A stretch of DNA of 64,000 nucleotides from Diabrotica undecimpunctata (taxonomy: Eukaryota; Arthropoda; Insecta; Coleoptera; Chrysomelidae). A program made the position numbers and the translations under genes. This document shows, one piece after another, positions 22,707 through 35,670 of this stretch. Position 1 is the stretch's first letter. The number at the start of each line of letters is the position of its first letter. Location: assembly GCF_040954645.1 (NCBI RefSeq), contig NC_092810.1, positions 14,184,377-14,248,376 on the forward strand, given 5' to 3'. The notes under the pieces are model-generated. The model did not search any database, was not told the DNA's origin, and saw only the letters and a list, made by a program, of their open reading frames with translations.

Positions 22707-23012
22707 AGTTTTTAGTAGTAAATGTTAATATAAGTGTTGTGGAATATAATATATCAGGCACATATTTTAGTTTTTACATGGTATTTAACTGCAAAATTCA
22801 TTTTTTTCAATAAAATATTTTTTGACATTCATGGTTTTCCCCCGAGACCCTTCACTTATATTTCAGTATTGCATTATTTTATAATCTTTATATTGCAGAA
22901 TAAATATCCTTACACTCCACATTGAGCGCTTCATATTCATTGCCTCATAATACGCCCTTTACGATACGAATCAGACAAATAAGATCTGACTTGAACGTAA
23001 TTCTTTGAGAGA
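22707..23012. other. no gene seen
   Basis: Short AT-rich spacer between the non-LTR tail and the TA target of the pogo element. Confidence 0.4.
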
Positions 23013-23199
23013 TAGGGGTGAGGGGGGCAAGTTGTTACATAATTGATTCTATTATTTATTTGGGCAATAGTAGATCTTTTATATGAAAACTAAAATCGGA
23101 TTAAGGTAGTTGATACATTTACACAAATAATGTTAATTTTAATTTATTTAAAAAATCATATTTAACATTTTGTTATTATCAATTTAACTCAACTTGTAA

Positions 23200-23262
23200 A
23201 TTGTAACAACATACCCCACTATGAGGCAAATTGTTACAGTCCATGGGGTAAGATGTTACAAT
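23200..23262. promoter_or_regulatory. left subterminal repeat cluster of the pogo element
   Basis: Three variants of the terminal motif GTAACAACTTGCCCC lie close together: TTGTAACAACATACCCC (23204-23217), its inverse GCAAATTGTTACA (23226-23238), and GGGGTAAGATGTTACA (23245-23260). Their likeness to the TIR tip suggests extra transposase-binding sites; that role is inferred. Confidence 0.5.
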
Positions 23263-23413
23263 AGAAAAAAAAATTCTAAAAACTTTCCACAACATTATTT
23301 AGTGGTCACAGAAAGAACCCTTGCTTAGCTACAGAAAATATTATAAACATAACACAAAATGAAATAAAATAAAAAATGAAAATCTGAACAAACCTGTTTA
23401 CAAGAATGTTAAA

Positions 23414-25248
23414 CTAGTCACTATCGGACGAGCAGTGAATACAAATATAAAAATCATCGTCTTTTCCACAAGCAATATGTGCCCACTTTTGACACACAAT
23501 GCACCGAATCCATTCTTCGTTTTTGGACTTCGAAAATAGAGCTAAACATACCAGACACGTCGATTCCTCATCCTCTTCCGAGCTTTCAGAATCTGATTTT
23601 TTGAAGGTGTTTTTGGTAATGACAGTCCGTTTCTTACATTTTTTAACAGTAGTTTTTACCTTGTTTCTTGATTCACCTGATATGTTTCTTTTGGTTGCCC
23701 CCACATTTTTTTTTCTTTGTCTTGCCTTTTCTTCCTCCTCCAAAGCTGATTTAATGGGAGTATCAGTCAAAACAGCGGAAGTTCTTTTCTTCCGACCCCC
23801 TTTGGATTTCCTTGGCATTGCTTTTGGATAAGGCTTCAACTCCCGGGGCGTTATATGAGTAGGTGAATCGACAGGTTCATTTATCGCCAAGTTAAAATTT
23901 GTGCTTGTAGAAGGTTGCTGTTGGGAAGGAGTTCTATGTGTTTTGGTGCCAATAGGTGCCGGATCTATGACTACTGTTGCGTTTATATTTTGTTATTGGC
24001 CTATTTGTTACCTCTGCAGGCAAGAATTCATCATCTTGAAAAATGTCTCTGTTGTACGGCTAAATTCCTGTCACACTAAACCCTTTTTGTATATTGAGAG
24101 GTGTAACAGCAAGAGGAAATGAATCTTTAAGAACGATAGATATATCGGAAATGTTCATTACTTTACCGGGATTAGATCTTAACCATGCATCTGCAGCACT
24201 ATTAAAATATCTTTTAAGTGGGCCAAATACCGTCCTATCAAGCGGCTGCAACTTGTGTGATGTATGTGGCGGGAAACTTAAAAGAACCACTCCATTTTCT
24301 TTGCAAAAATTCAACACCGGAATAGACAAATGAGACTCGTGATTATCTAATACCATCAAAACGGGTTTCTCTTTGCTACATCGTACAAACTGGACGAAAT
24401 GTTTTATAAACAACAAAAAGTTATCACATATCATCCATCCAGAGGAATGAGATGCACCTACACAACCAGGAGGTCCATTGGCTACCATAACATCTTTGAA
24501 TTTCTTTCTCGGAAATATTAAAAATGGAGGTACAAAATTTCCAGTTGCGTTGACAGCTAATGCCAAGGTAACAAGTTGACCTCTTTCTCCAGATGTGATA
24601 GCACCTACCTGCTTAGTTCCCCTTTTTGCAATGATTTTTGTAGGCCTTTGGACAGTTGTAAGTCCAGTTTCGTCCATATTGTACACTTCTTGGAGCTCAA
24701 ATTTATATTTATCATAAACTTCGCCGAGATTGTTAAAAAACTGTGACACATTATGACGATTAAACGCGGTAGCTCGACCCATACTAGTAGCTTCAGGTGT
24801 CCGGACTGATAAAGTTCGATGCCTCTTCAAAAATCCATAAAGCCAGTCTCTGGAAGCTATTTCATTAACCTTCCAATTTTCCGGAACAGATATTTGGTTG
24901 GCTGTTGCATATTGAAATGCCAATTTTCGCAAATCAGAAGTTGTAAGACCGTAATAAATTTTAGCAGAATGCTCAGTATATTCGGCAAGTTCCTCTTCTT
25001 CAGCATTGTTAAATATTTTTCTGGCCGTAGCGTAGCCGACTAAGTTCTTGTTACTGTTTTCAGCACCTAAGTTTGATTTTCTTTGCATATAGCGGTCATA
25101 AAATTGTCAATGTCATAAAATTAACTCCATAGCAAGTAGCAGCATCCCTAATTGACAAGTGTTCTTGTAAAACCGATTGCGCCGCCCTTTCAAATTGTTC
25201 GGTTGGAATAATACCCCTTGTGGTTTTCTTGGTATACGTTCGCACCAT
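23414..25248 (-). pseudogene. pogo/Tigger transposase, three lesions
   Basis: From an ATG at 25248: an HTH region (SVLQEHLSIRDAATCYGVN), the Tc5-type DNA-binding region (WLYGFLKRHRTLSVRTPEA), and the DDE core with YNMDETGL, LVLDNHESHLS and KLQPLDRTVFGPLKRYFN. Near the end come GFSVTGI, a stop, then PYNRDIFQDDEFLPAEV. A lysine-rich region (from 23890) and a C-terminal Cys/His cluster CLVC ... WIRCIVCQKWAHIACG ... CIHC, like a PHD-type zinc finger, follow. About 600 codons in total, normal for the family. Lesions: a 10-bp duplication (GTCATAAAAT at 25095-25104 and 25112-25121) that shifts the frame, TAG in place of Trp at about 24061, and one frameshift near 23990. The enzyme would act in the nucleus on the TIRs. 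Confidence 0.9.
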
Positions 25249-25487
25249 GTTAAGCTATCTGAAAACAACCAAAACAATTTCATGATAGAAAAATTTAATA
25301 AAACCTAATCTGTGTTTCTAACATGCTTTGCGAAAATAAATGTAGGTAGGTATGCTATTCATTACAAACAAATTACTATCTACAAAATATGTCTGATCAT
25401 AATATTGGATTTTTAGTGAAATCATAAATTATGGTAACCATATTGTAACCATTGTAGGTATTTCGATATATTCTTACATTAACGTGT

Positions 25488-25550
25488 TCGGGGCAAGTTG
25501 TTACAGTAACAACCTGGCCCCAGATTATTGTAACAACTGGCCCCACGTGT
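25488..25550. promoter_or_regulatory. right subterminal repeat cluster of the pogo element
   Basis: The sequence GGGGCAAGTTGTTACAGTAA continues into CAACCTGGCCCC and then ATTGTAACAACTGGCCCC, giving three copies in both orientations upstream of the transposase start. A further tandem copy adjoins the right TIR (25870-25884). Sites upstream of the gene could serve as transposase-binding sites and as part of its promoter; this is inference. Confidence 0.5.
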
Positions 25551-25912
25551 ACGAAATGAGGTTAAGTCAACGTTTTTTGGTAAATATTGAGAATCAATTA
25601 CTAACAATAGCATACCAATAACGAGAAATATATACGCTTCAAAACTATATAATACACATATTTATACTACTTACCAATTTCTCACAAATAAAAACAAAAG
25701 CCACCTGACAACGGTACAGTTTTAGACCCGAAACCACATTCTAAGCAATAACACTATGATGGATGTCTGACTTGAGTATCAATATCCGTTCACAGATGAC
25801 GGGTCGGTTGACCCAACTTTCCATAAAATATCGGCAACTCATGATACTTGCTGCGTTTTAAAATAATTGTGTAACAACTTGCCCGTGTAACAACTTGCCC
25901 CCCTCTCCCCTA

Positions 25913-26565
25913 TACAATTTGTCGTATGGTACTCTTCGTATGATGTTCGGTTTGTTTTGTAAGAAGTAAATCGTTGAATCAAAAATGTTTTTAAAATATT
26001 TAGCCATTTTATGTCATTATCGTGTCGGGTAATATATTATATCGTATCATTTTACTATATTTAATGTGTACAAATAACTCATATTTTCATTCAATCAATA
26101 AACATTTCTATATTCCTGGAATTTTATAATTAAATTTACCTCGAATGCTTCTACATAATTCATGTGTTAAAATTTTCAGAGGAGCTTAAAATATTTACAC
26201 TTTGTAACCAATATGAAGTTGAAAAATATCATTTTTTGTATGTGATCCGATCACAGTGTGCGGTTTTCAATAAAAGTTTTTTCCATTTAATATTTGATAA
26301 ACATTTCCGATATGAAATAAATGCTTTTTGCTTTGTGCAACTGATACACTTGCTTGTCAATCAAAAGGCAATTTTTTATTTTTGTGTTTTTTACGTTAAA
26401 TATAAATAAAAATCCATTAAAATTTGTAGCATTTTAAATAAAGGAACCATTAATAGTTATTCATCATAATATTGATTATATTTTATATACAGCACGATAA
26501 AGAAGTGGCTGGTTATCTATGCGTAAATAGAAAATAAAGTTTCATATGAGAGATAGAACAGGTTG
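25913..26565. other. no gene seen
   Basis: AT-rich spacer between the pogo element and the hAT element. No supported feature. Confidence 0.4.
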
Positions 26566-26813
26566 GTTATAATTAGACTTCGGAAAATATGCAAATATAA
26601 ATGTAGAAATTATGCGCATAAATATGCACGTGTTTACCCGAAAATATGCAAATATTTTACAAAATATGCATACAAATAAATAAAAAAATCGTAAAATAGT
26701 AACAATTATTAACAATTATTAAAAAAAAAGTGTACATAACTAAATGTTTCCTACTATTCATTAAGATCTACATTTATTTTAAGTAACTACATCATTTTTA
26801 AGTATGAATAAAC

Positions 26814-28901
26814 TTATTTAGAATTATGGTAACAATAAATGACCAAGTGGTGTTCAAAATTTTCTAACAAAAACTTGTGGCTTCTGTCTGAGTACATATA
26901 TTTATATATGGAAAAACTTCGTTCAACATCAACTGATGTAACGGGAGCATTTTTCAAACTAACCAAAACATTTGGTTCTAAATTAATTGTTTCCAAAATA
27001 TTTCCAGCTAGAACACTGACTACTTCAGAAAGAATATGGTAACCTTTATTTTTTTCCATAGTAGCTTCAAATTTTTTTAAAATATCTTTTCCAATATTAC
27101 CTCTAACGTTCCGACAACATGACGCAAATTCTTTTAATAATGCTGTACTTTCGAACAATGACAGTTTTGGTGATTCTAACTGAGTAATTGTTTTTTGAAC
27201 AAAACTAAAATTTGATTTTATAAATGAAAGTTCTTGTTGAAGCAAGTTACTCTGAAAAGATTGTTTAGAATCCAAAAGAGATTGGGAACTTTCATCTGTT
27301 AACGTATCAATTATGTTCTTTATTTTAACAAAATGATCTGCATAAAAATTAGCTGCTTCTAACCATGTTCCCCATCGCGTTAAAATAGGTTGTGGTGGAA
27401 GAGGAATGTTAGGTAGCATTTCTTTATAAAGTTGAATTCTTATAGGAGATTTAAGAAATACTTTTTTGACACTGGATATCATGGTATTTACAAGAGGAAA
27501 CTTTTTTCGTATTTCCTCTGCAACTCTGTTTAATCCATGCGCTACACAAGTAACATGTATTAAATCTGGGAAAAATATTTTTAAATTTTGTCCTGCTTTC
27601 ACCATATAAGGAGCAGCATCCAATAAAATAAGCAGTAATTTATTAGAAGGAATAGTTGTCGGAAGAAAAAAAGTTGCTAATGTTTCTTGTATAAAACGCG
27701 AAATTGTTAAAGCATTTGTTTTCTCAAGTTGCTGGCATGAAATAAGATGAGATTTTGGTAAGGTATCTTCTTTAAGAACACCAATCAATAAATGAGCAAT
27801 ATACTTTCCTGAGGAATCAGTGGTTTCGTCTACAGATATGTAAAAATAATTATCTGCAATTTCTTTCTTAATATTAATTAACACCGACGAGTATAGCCCG
27901 TTCACATTATTTCTTCTTAGAGACCGATCACTTGGAACATTAAGTTTGCAATATTTTTTTAGAAACGAACTAAAATTTACATTTGCTAATTTTGAAAGCG
28001 GTATGTTTGCAGACACTAATGCGCGACACAAGTCTTCATTAAAAGTTTCTTGCTCATCTAATTTTTTTGAAGTAGATTGGAAACATTTAGCCATTGAAGT
28101 TTGATGTTTTCCTCCTATTTTTCCTTTTTTTGCAATGTGTGAAGCAGTTCTCACATGTTGGTCTATCTGAAATTTCTTCTCACATGCTATCTATAAATAA
28201 AAATAAAAACCTTTATTTTAACCCAACCTTTAAAATATAAAAATATACAAGGTGTTTTTGGTTAATCAAATAACTGGTTTGGAAAAAAAACACTCGCTAA
28301 GTGTTTTAAATGCAGTATTAATCCACAAATTAGTTTTTGTTACTAACCATTAGTACATCATATAACTTATTTTAAAATTCAACAAAAGTTTTTTTTTTAT
28401 TAATTCAATTACAATAAAAATAATTATGTTTTAGAATAGCTGACTTCATAAAAAAAAGTAAAGATGAAAAATTTTTCTAAATACACACCATTGTATTGTA
28501 CCATGGACAATTTTTTCTCACTAAAGGAAGCTATTTTTCATTTAAAAACAACCTACGAGTACTAAATTTCAAGTAAATACGTTTATTGGTTTTAAAGTTA
28601 TTGTTGTTATTAACTAAAATAATTTAATTTTTTTTAATTTTAACACCCTGTATCTCGAAAAGTAAATAAGTTTGACCCCTCATTAACTATATCGTTTTGT
28701 TTAATTTTTCGAGAAGTATCTACAGTCAAACGTTGTAAGTGTCATTTGGAAACACCCTGTATGCATGAAATATTAGATATTTAATAGAAAATATTAGATA
28801 CTTACAATTTTGCCACAGACTGAACAGTAGATTTTTCCCATATCCATAGACAGCTCTTTATAAGGTTTAATCCAAGTTGAAGCACTGGTTGTTTTAGGCA
28901 T
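26814..28901 (-). CDS. hAT transposase, two exons, CGGBP1-like family
   Basis: Exon 1 is 28806-28901 (32 codons from ATG, ending before GTAAGT). Exon 2 is 26814-28190 (458 codons and stop), after TTTATTTATAG. Joined length is 490 residues. The splice joins CSVCGKI to IACEKKFQIDQHVRTASH, completing a BED-like zinc finger (CxxC ... HxxxxxH). Next comes a segment ANIPLSKLANVNFSSFL ... PSDRSLRR, like human CGGBP1, a domesticated hAT protein. The RNase H-like core has SVDETTDSSG (Asp about 153), LLDAAPYMV (Asp about 223) and CVAHGLNRV (about 247). The C-terminal dimerisation region is TSVDVERSFSIYKYM (about 450-464). No stop or frameshift is visible, so it may still be functional. Splicing is inferred. 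Confidence 0.88.
28248..28759. mobile_element. mariner-type MITE inside the hAT intron
   Basis: The hAT intron (28191-28805, 615 bp) contains a 512-bp insertion with inverted ends: CAAGGTGTTTTTGG at the left and, inverted, CAGGGTGTTTCC at the right. It is flanked by TA on both sides (28246-28247, 28760-28761). It has no coding capacity. The same insertion sits in hAT copy 2 (about 40308-40830), so it entered before the hAT family multiplied. Confidence 0.75.
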
Positions 28902-29771
28902 TATAAAATCACAATCTTCCTTTTTGTTACGCACAACGAGTGTTTACGCTTTGAATATCAAAACAAAAATGATTTACAAATCTGAGCATCAAATTAGAAA
29001 TGTTTAGGTACCTAATTCAATAAACTGGGAGATTTTGGAAAATCCCTAAATTAGGAACAAAACTATTAGCCGTTTACCTGCTGTTAAGATACAATAAATT
29101 GTAGATAGATTTGGGGATTAGATCATAAAATGCAAATGAGCGAACCCTTAGCGATTATCCAATAACTGAATGCCTCAGTGACCGAGACTTTCTAAGAATG
29201 TTGAGGGCTACTTAAATTGATCTTCTTTGAAATTGTAAATGTTTTGTACCTGTAGAGATTACGTACTTAGATCATTTCTTGATTAAAATGACTACAAAAT
29301 TTTATACAAGAATTGAAATAAATTGGTATGTTTAAAAATTTTCAAATACAGTATAAAAATCTGAACTTTTATGCACTTTATGCAAACTTTTATACAAATA
29401 TGCCAAAATATGAAATATTTGCATAAAATATGCACAATATGCAAAATATGCAATATGCATATTTGCCGAAGTCTAGTTATCATGCTTGTTTCGAATTCAC
29501 TGTTACCGCGTTAAAAATTTAGTTGCCATGTGATTATTACGAAAACAATGTGTATTAAATATTATCATGTTATGCAATATTTTCGCAAAGTTGTAGTTGA
29601 TTTTAAACTTAAAACTCTAAAAAACAATACAAATTTATAACCGAAAAATCGTTATTTTACATCGCTACATAATCCACCCTCGCTATAAATGTCTTCATTA
29701 GAACTCTGCCGTGCGGTATCTCCAATTTTGTGCCAAATCGAGTTATGATGTTATAAACATATAAATCTTTA

Positions 29772-31366
29772 TTATATATATACAATAGCACTAAAGGCCT
29801 TAGAGGCCCATGGCTTAAAAAGTTTGTTCTTTCTTCATTTTCGCTTTCCTATATGTACTGAGATCTTCTCTGGCTCGATATGTGATTTTTCTCCATTCCT
29901 TCTTGTTATTCATTTTTCTTTTCTGGCCTTCTAGTCCAATTTCTTCCATATCTTTTTCTACCTCCTGATTCCATCTATTTTGTGGCCTTCCTTTTCTCTT
30001 TTTTAAAGTTATAGTGTAGTTCAGTACCCTTTTTGGAGTCCTTGTGTTCGGCATCCTTTCTAGGTGACCTCGCCATCTTAGTCTATGTGCCTTTATGACT
30101 CCTATTATGTTAGATTGATTATATAATTTCTTTAACTCATCATTTGATCTTCTTATCCATAAACCGTCCCTTATTATTCCTCCATATATCTACCTCAGGA
30201 TTTTTCTTTCCCATATCTCCAGTAAATTTTGTTCATTTTTTGTCATTGTCTATGTCTCACTGCAGTACGTTACTATTGGTTGTATAGTTGTTTTGTATAA
30301 CTGTATTTTTGCCTTTCTTGATAAAAACTTGCTTTTCAACATTCCACTAAGAGCATGTACACTTCTGTTGCCTGCCATTATTCTAGCTTGTATTTCTTCT
30401 TTAATGTTAGGTTTGCGTGATATTATTGTACCTAGGTATGTAAATCTTTCTACCATTTTAAATTCGTATGATAATCTTTCTTCTACTTCTACTTTAAACT
30501 TTTGTCCATCCCTGAACTGATCATCTGTCCACTGCATACATTTTGTTTTAGTTTCATTTAGGTAAAGTCCCATTTTCTTTGCTGCTTTTACTATTCTCTG
30601 TACTATCTCCTGTAGCTCTTTTTTTCCTCTTGCCAGCAACACTATATCATCCGCAAATGCCAAAACTTGGTGTCTTTTATGATATAGTAGTCCTTCTCTA
30701 TTGATTTTTGCTTCTCGCATTATTTTTTCTAGGCATAAATTGAAGAGTATTGATGACAAAGGATCGCCCTGCCTTAATCCTTCGTTTACTATAAATTTGT
30801 CCGATACATGATTGTTTACTTTGACTCTGTGTTCTGTATTCTCTAAAGTAAGATGTATCATATTACGCAACTTTCTGCTAACTCCCAGTTCCTCAAGGGT
30901 CTCTTTTAATTCCTTCCTTTTTACTCTATCGTATGCTTGCTGTAAGTCGATGAATAGCGCTATCGTTGGTAAGTTGTGTTCATAGCTTTCTGCTTGTAAT
31001 TCTCTGATTATGAATACTTGGTCCGTTGTGCTTCTCCCTCGTCTAAATCCGCACTGATATTCGCCTATTATATTTTCAACTTCTTTTTCTAGCTTATCTT
31101 TTATGGATTTTGATAGGATTTTATATACGGTATTTAGTAACGCTACTCCTCTGTAATTACTGCATTCTGTTTTGTCTCCTTTTTTGTGTAATGGGCAAAT
31201 AATGGCTTCCTTCCAATCTTCTGGTATTCGTTCTTTTATTTATATCTCCTTTATGATTTTGTATATCCAATTATTTAGCAGTTTTCCACCATATTTCATC
31301 ATCTCTGCTGTTATGTTATCGCTTCCAGGGGATTTGTTGTTTTTTAGATTTTTTATGATTTAAATG
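29772..31366 (-). mobile_element. 5'-truncated non-LTR element with (TA)n tail, family 1
   Basis: On the minus strand: NNKSPGSDNITAEMMKYGGK, HKKGDKTECSNYRGVALLNT, GEYQCGFRRGRSTTDQVF, ALFIDLQQAYDRVKR (first Asp), GLRQGDPLSSILFNLCLEKI and VLAFADDIVLLARG (FADD). The thumb with GLYLNETKTKCMQW and FTYLGTIIS follows, and the end is KKRKGRPQNRWNQEVEKDME. Perfect 13-bp direct repeats ATATAAATCTTTA flank it (29759-29771, 31367-31379). The 3' end has a small hairpin (GGCC TCTAA GGCC) and a short TATATATA tail. The reverse transcriptase begins at the fingers, so 5' truncation removed the endonuclease. A stop near 31250 and frame changes show it is inactive. Confidence 0.88.
30250..31366 (-). pseudogene. 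reverse transcriptase of family 1 non-LTR element
   Basis: The longest clean piece (30870-30250, 206 codons) carries the palm motifs GLRQGDPLSS and FADDIVLLA. The fingers lie upstream to 31366, with one TAA at about 31247 within the block EI(stop)IKERIPEDWKEAI. Downstream (30054-29815) a separate frame encodes the C-terminal KGRPQNRW region. It would reverse-transcribe its RNA at a nicked target in the nucleus. Confidence 0.8.
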
Positions 31367-31599
31367 ATATAAATCTTTACATTCTAAAATATTTTTTATA
31401 ACTCAAAAGTTGTAAAAGCTTATAAAAATAAAAATATATGGTTAAAAAAATTGTGGTATGTACAACAAAACAGCGCAGTTATAGTCTTAAACGTGGTATC
31501 TACTATTCCTTAACAAGTAATTGGTATGTTCTCAAAATTCTGTATATTATACCACTTCTAAGATAAATAATTCACCGGCTCTTTCAAAAATAAAGAAAT

Positions 31600-33031
31600 G
31601 CAAGCTTTAAAACAATTTAAAAGTTACTGCAAAAATCGAACTAGCCAAGAAAAAGCCAGCGAAATAGCTATCTTTGTAAAACAGTCAATTGAAACCACTG
31701 TAATTTCTCTCCAAACTAATCTAGAAGCAATTTGCATTAAACTTAACTGAAGTCCAAATATCTACGTTTGTAACTTATACCTACCTTCATCAACGCAAGT
31801 CTACTCAGAAGCATTAACCAAACTGTTACAACAAATTCCCCAACCCAGACTTATTTTGCGCCATTTTAATGCCCACAACTATTTATGGGACTCTTCTACT
31901 ATAAATACTAGGGAAAGACTGCTAAAAGAGATATTTGAACAGTCCAATCTTTCAGTCTTAAACGACGGCAGGCCCACTAGATGCAATATACAGAACGGTA
32001 AATCTTCATGTATAGACCTTACGATATGCGAACTAGGTCTGACCCTACAGCTCACCTGGGATATGCTCGACTTCTTATACAACAGTGATCACTATCCACT
32101 TTTTATTCATAATAACAAAAACCAATGTGGACAGACATTTACTCCAAAATGGAATTTAAAAATCTTTTTTTTTTCCAATTTATTCGAAAGCAGTATGATC
32201 ACATTTAAAAGTACCTCAAATATAGAAGAGACACTAAAGAATCTTGTTACCATTATTACAAAAGCAGCAGAAAAAGCAATAGGAAAGACCACATGCATAA
32301 AACAACGCAACCCTGTCCCATGGTGGAATCACGAATGCAAAACAGCAGTTGAATCTAGCAAAAGAGCTTTTAACCAATACAAGCACTACAAAACTGTTGA
32401 AAATAAAATTGAATACAGAAAATAACGTGCTATAGCCAAAAAGACAATTGAAAATGCCAAACGCCAATCATGGACTCAATATGTATCAACGTTAAATGTA
32501 AACACTCCCATGACTGAAGTATGAAACAAAGTCTGAAGAATATCCGGATTAAATAGCAATCAGAATATTAAAAGCCTCAAAATAAATGGAAAGGCAGTTA
32601 CTAGTAATACTGAGATTGTCAAAATCCTTGCTAACACATACAAAAACCGATCCAGTAATACTAATTATAAAAAATCTTTCATTAACTACAAACAACAAGA
32701 AGAAACTAAGAAAATGAGCATTATACCTAACATAGATGAACCGTTAAATTTACCCATTTCTCAATTAGAGTATACAGAAGCATTATCAAATCTCAAAGAA
32801 ACTAGCGCTATTTGGCTACAGCACAAATTTCCTGAAAAATGGCATGAATTCACAGTTATACCTATACAAAAACCTAATAGTAATAAAACAAGTTCCGTGT
32901 CATACCGACCGATATCTTTAACATGCGCCATGTGTAAGTTACTAGAAAAAAATATTAATAAAAGACTAAGATGGCACCCTGGAGAGACAAGGTTTAATTA
33001 TTCCAGAACAAAGTGGTTTTAGAGAGCAAAA
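31600..33031 (+). pseudogene. I-clade non-LTR ORF2: endonuclease and start of RT
   Basis: The endonuclease is seen from about 31640: IAIFVKQ, YVCNLYLPSS, RLILRHFNAHNYLWDSS (usually GDFNAHN), SCIDLTICE and YNSDHYPLFI with the catalytic SDH. It continues to PVPWWNHECKTAV at about 32310. After a stop at 32424 the linker follows. The reverse transcriptase fingers begin after an internal deletion (NLKETS joined straight to AIWLQHKFPEKWHEFTVIPI, about 32800) and stop at LIIPEQSGFREQK. There the long inverted-repeat unit begins (33032). Probably the same clade as the ORF2 ends at 10.8 and 13.2 kb. Inactive. Confidence 0.8.
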
Positions 33032-35588
<2,557 letters not shown>

Positions 35589-35670
35589 GGCTATACACCC
35601 CAGTGTGGGGTTAAACCGCAAATGCTTTCTAGATCCTATTTCTTAAGTGGATCAGTCTTTTTTGTTTATC

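Larger units (their letters stand above)
23015..25910 (-). mobile_element. pogo/Tigger element with TIRs and TA duplication
   Basis: The ends are inverted repeats: left GGGGTGAGGGGGGCAAG at 23015 and right, read inward, GGGGAGAGGGGGGCAAG at 25910, both continuing TTGTTACA. TA dinucleotides flank them at 23013-23014 and 25911-25912, as in Tc1/mariner/pogo insertion. The 2896-bp element holds a single transposase gene on the minus strand with only three obvious lesions. Both subterminal regions carry more copies of the GTAACAACTTGCCCC-type motif. It is the best preserved pogo copy in the window. Confidence 0.9.
26574..29475 (-). mobile_element. hAT element, copy 1, apparently complete
   Basis: Inverted ends TAGACTTCGG(A/C)AAATATG occur at 26574 and, inverted, at 29475. 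Eight-base flanks GTTATAAT (26566-26573) and GTTATCAT (29476-29483) differ at one base and fit the 8-bp duplication of hAT elements. Both subterminal regions are packed with ATATGCA-type heptamers, likely transposase-binding repeats. The 2902-bp element carries a two-exon gene without visible lesion. A second copy lies at 38669-41540 and an old relic at about 10.1 kb. Confidence 0.92.

Noticed and set aside
23499..23831. 110-codon plus-strand frame
   Set aside because: Antisense of the basic, acidic and PHD-like tail of the pogo transposase.
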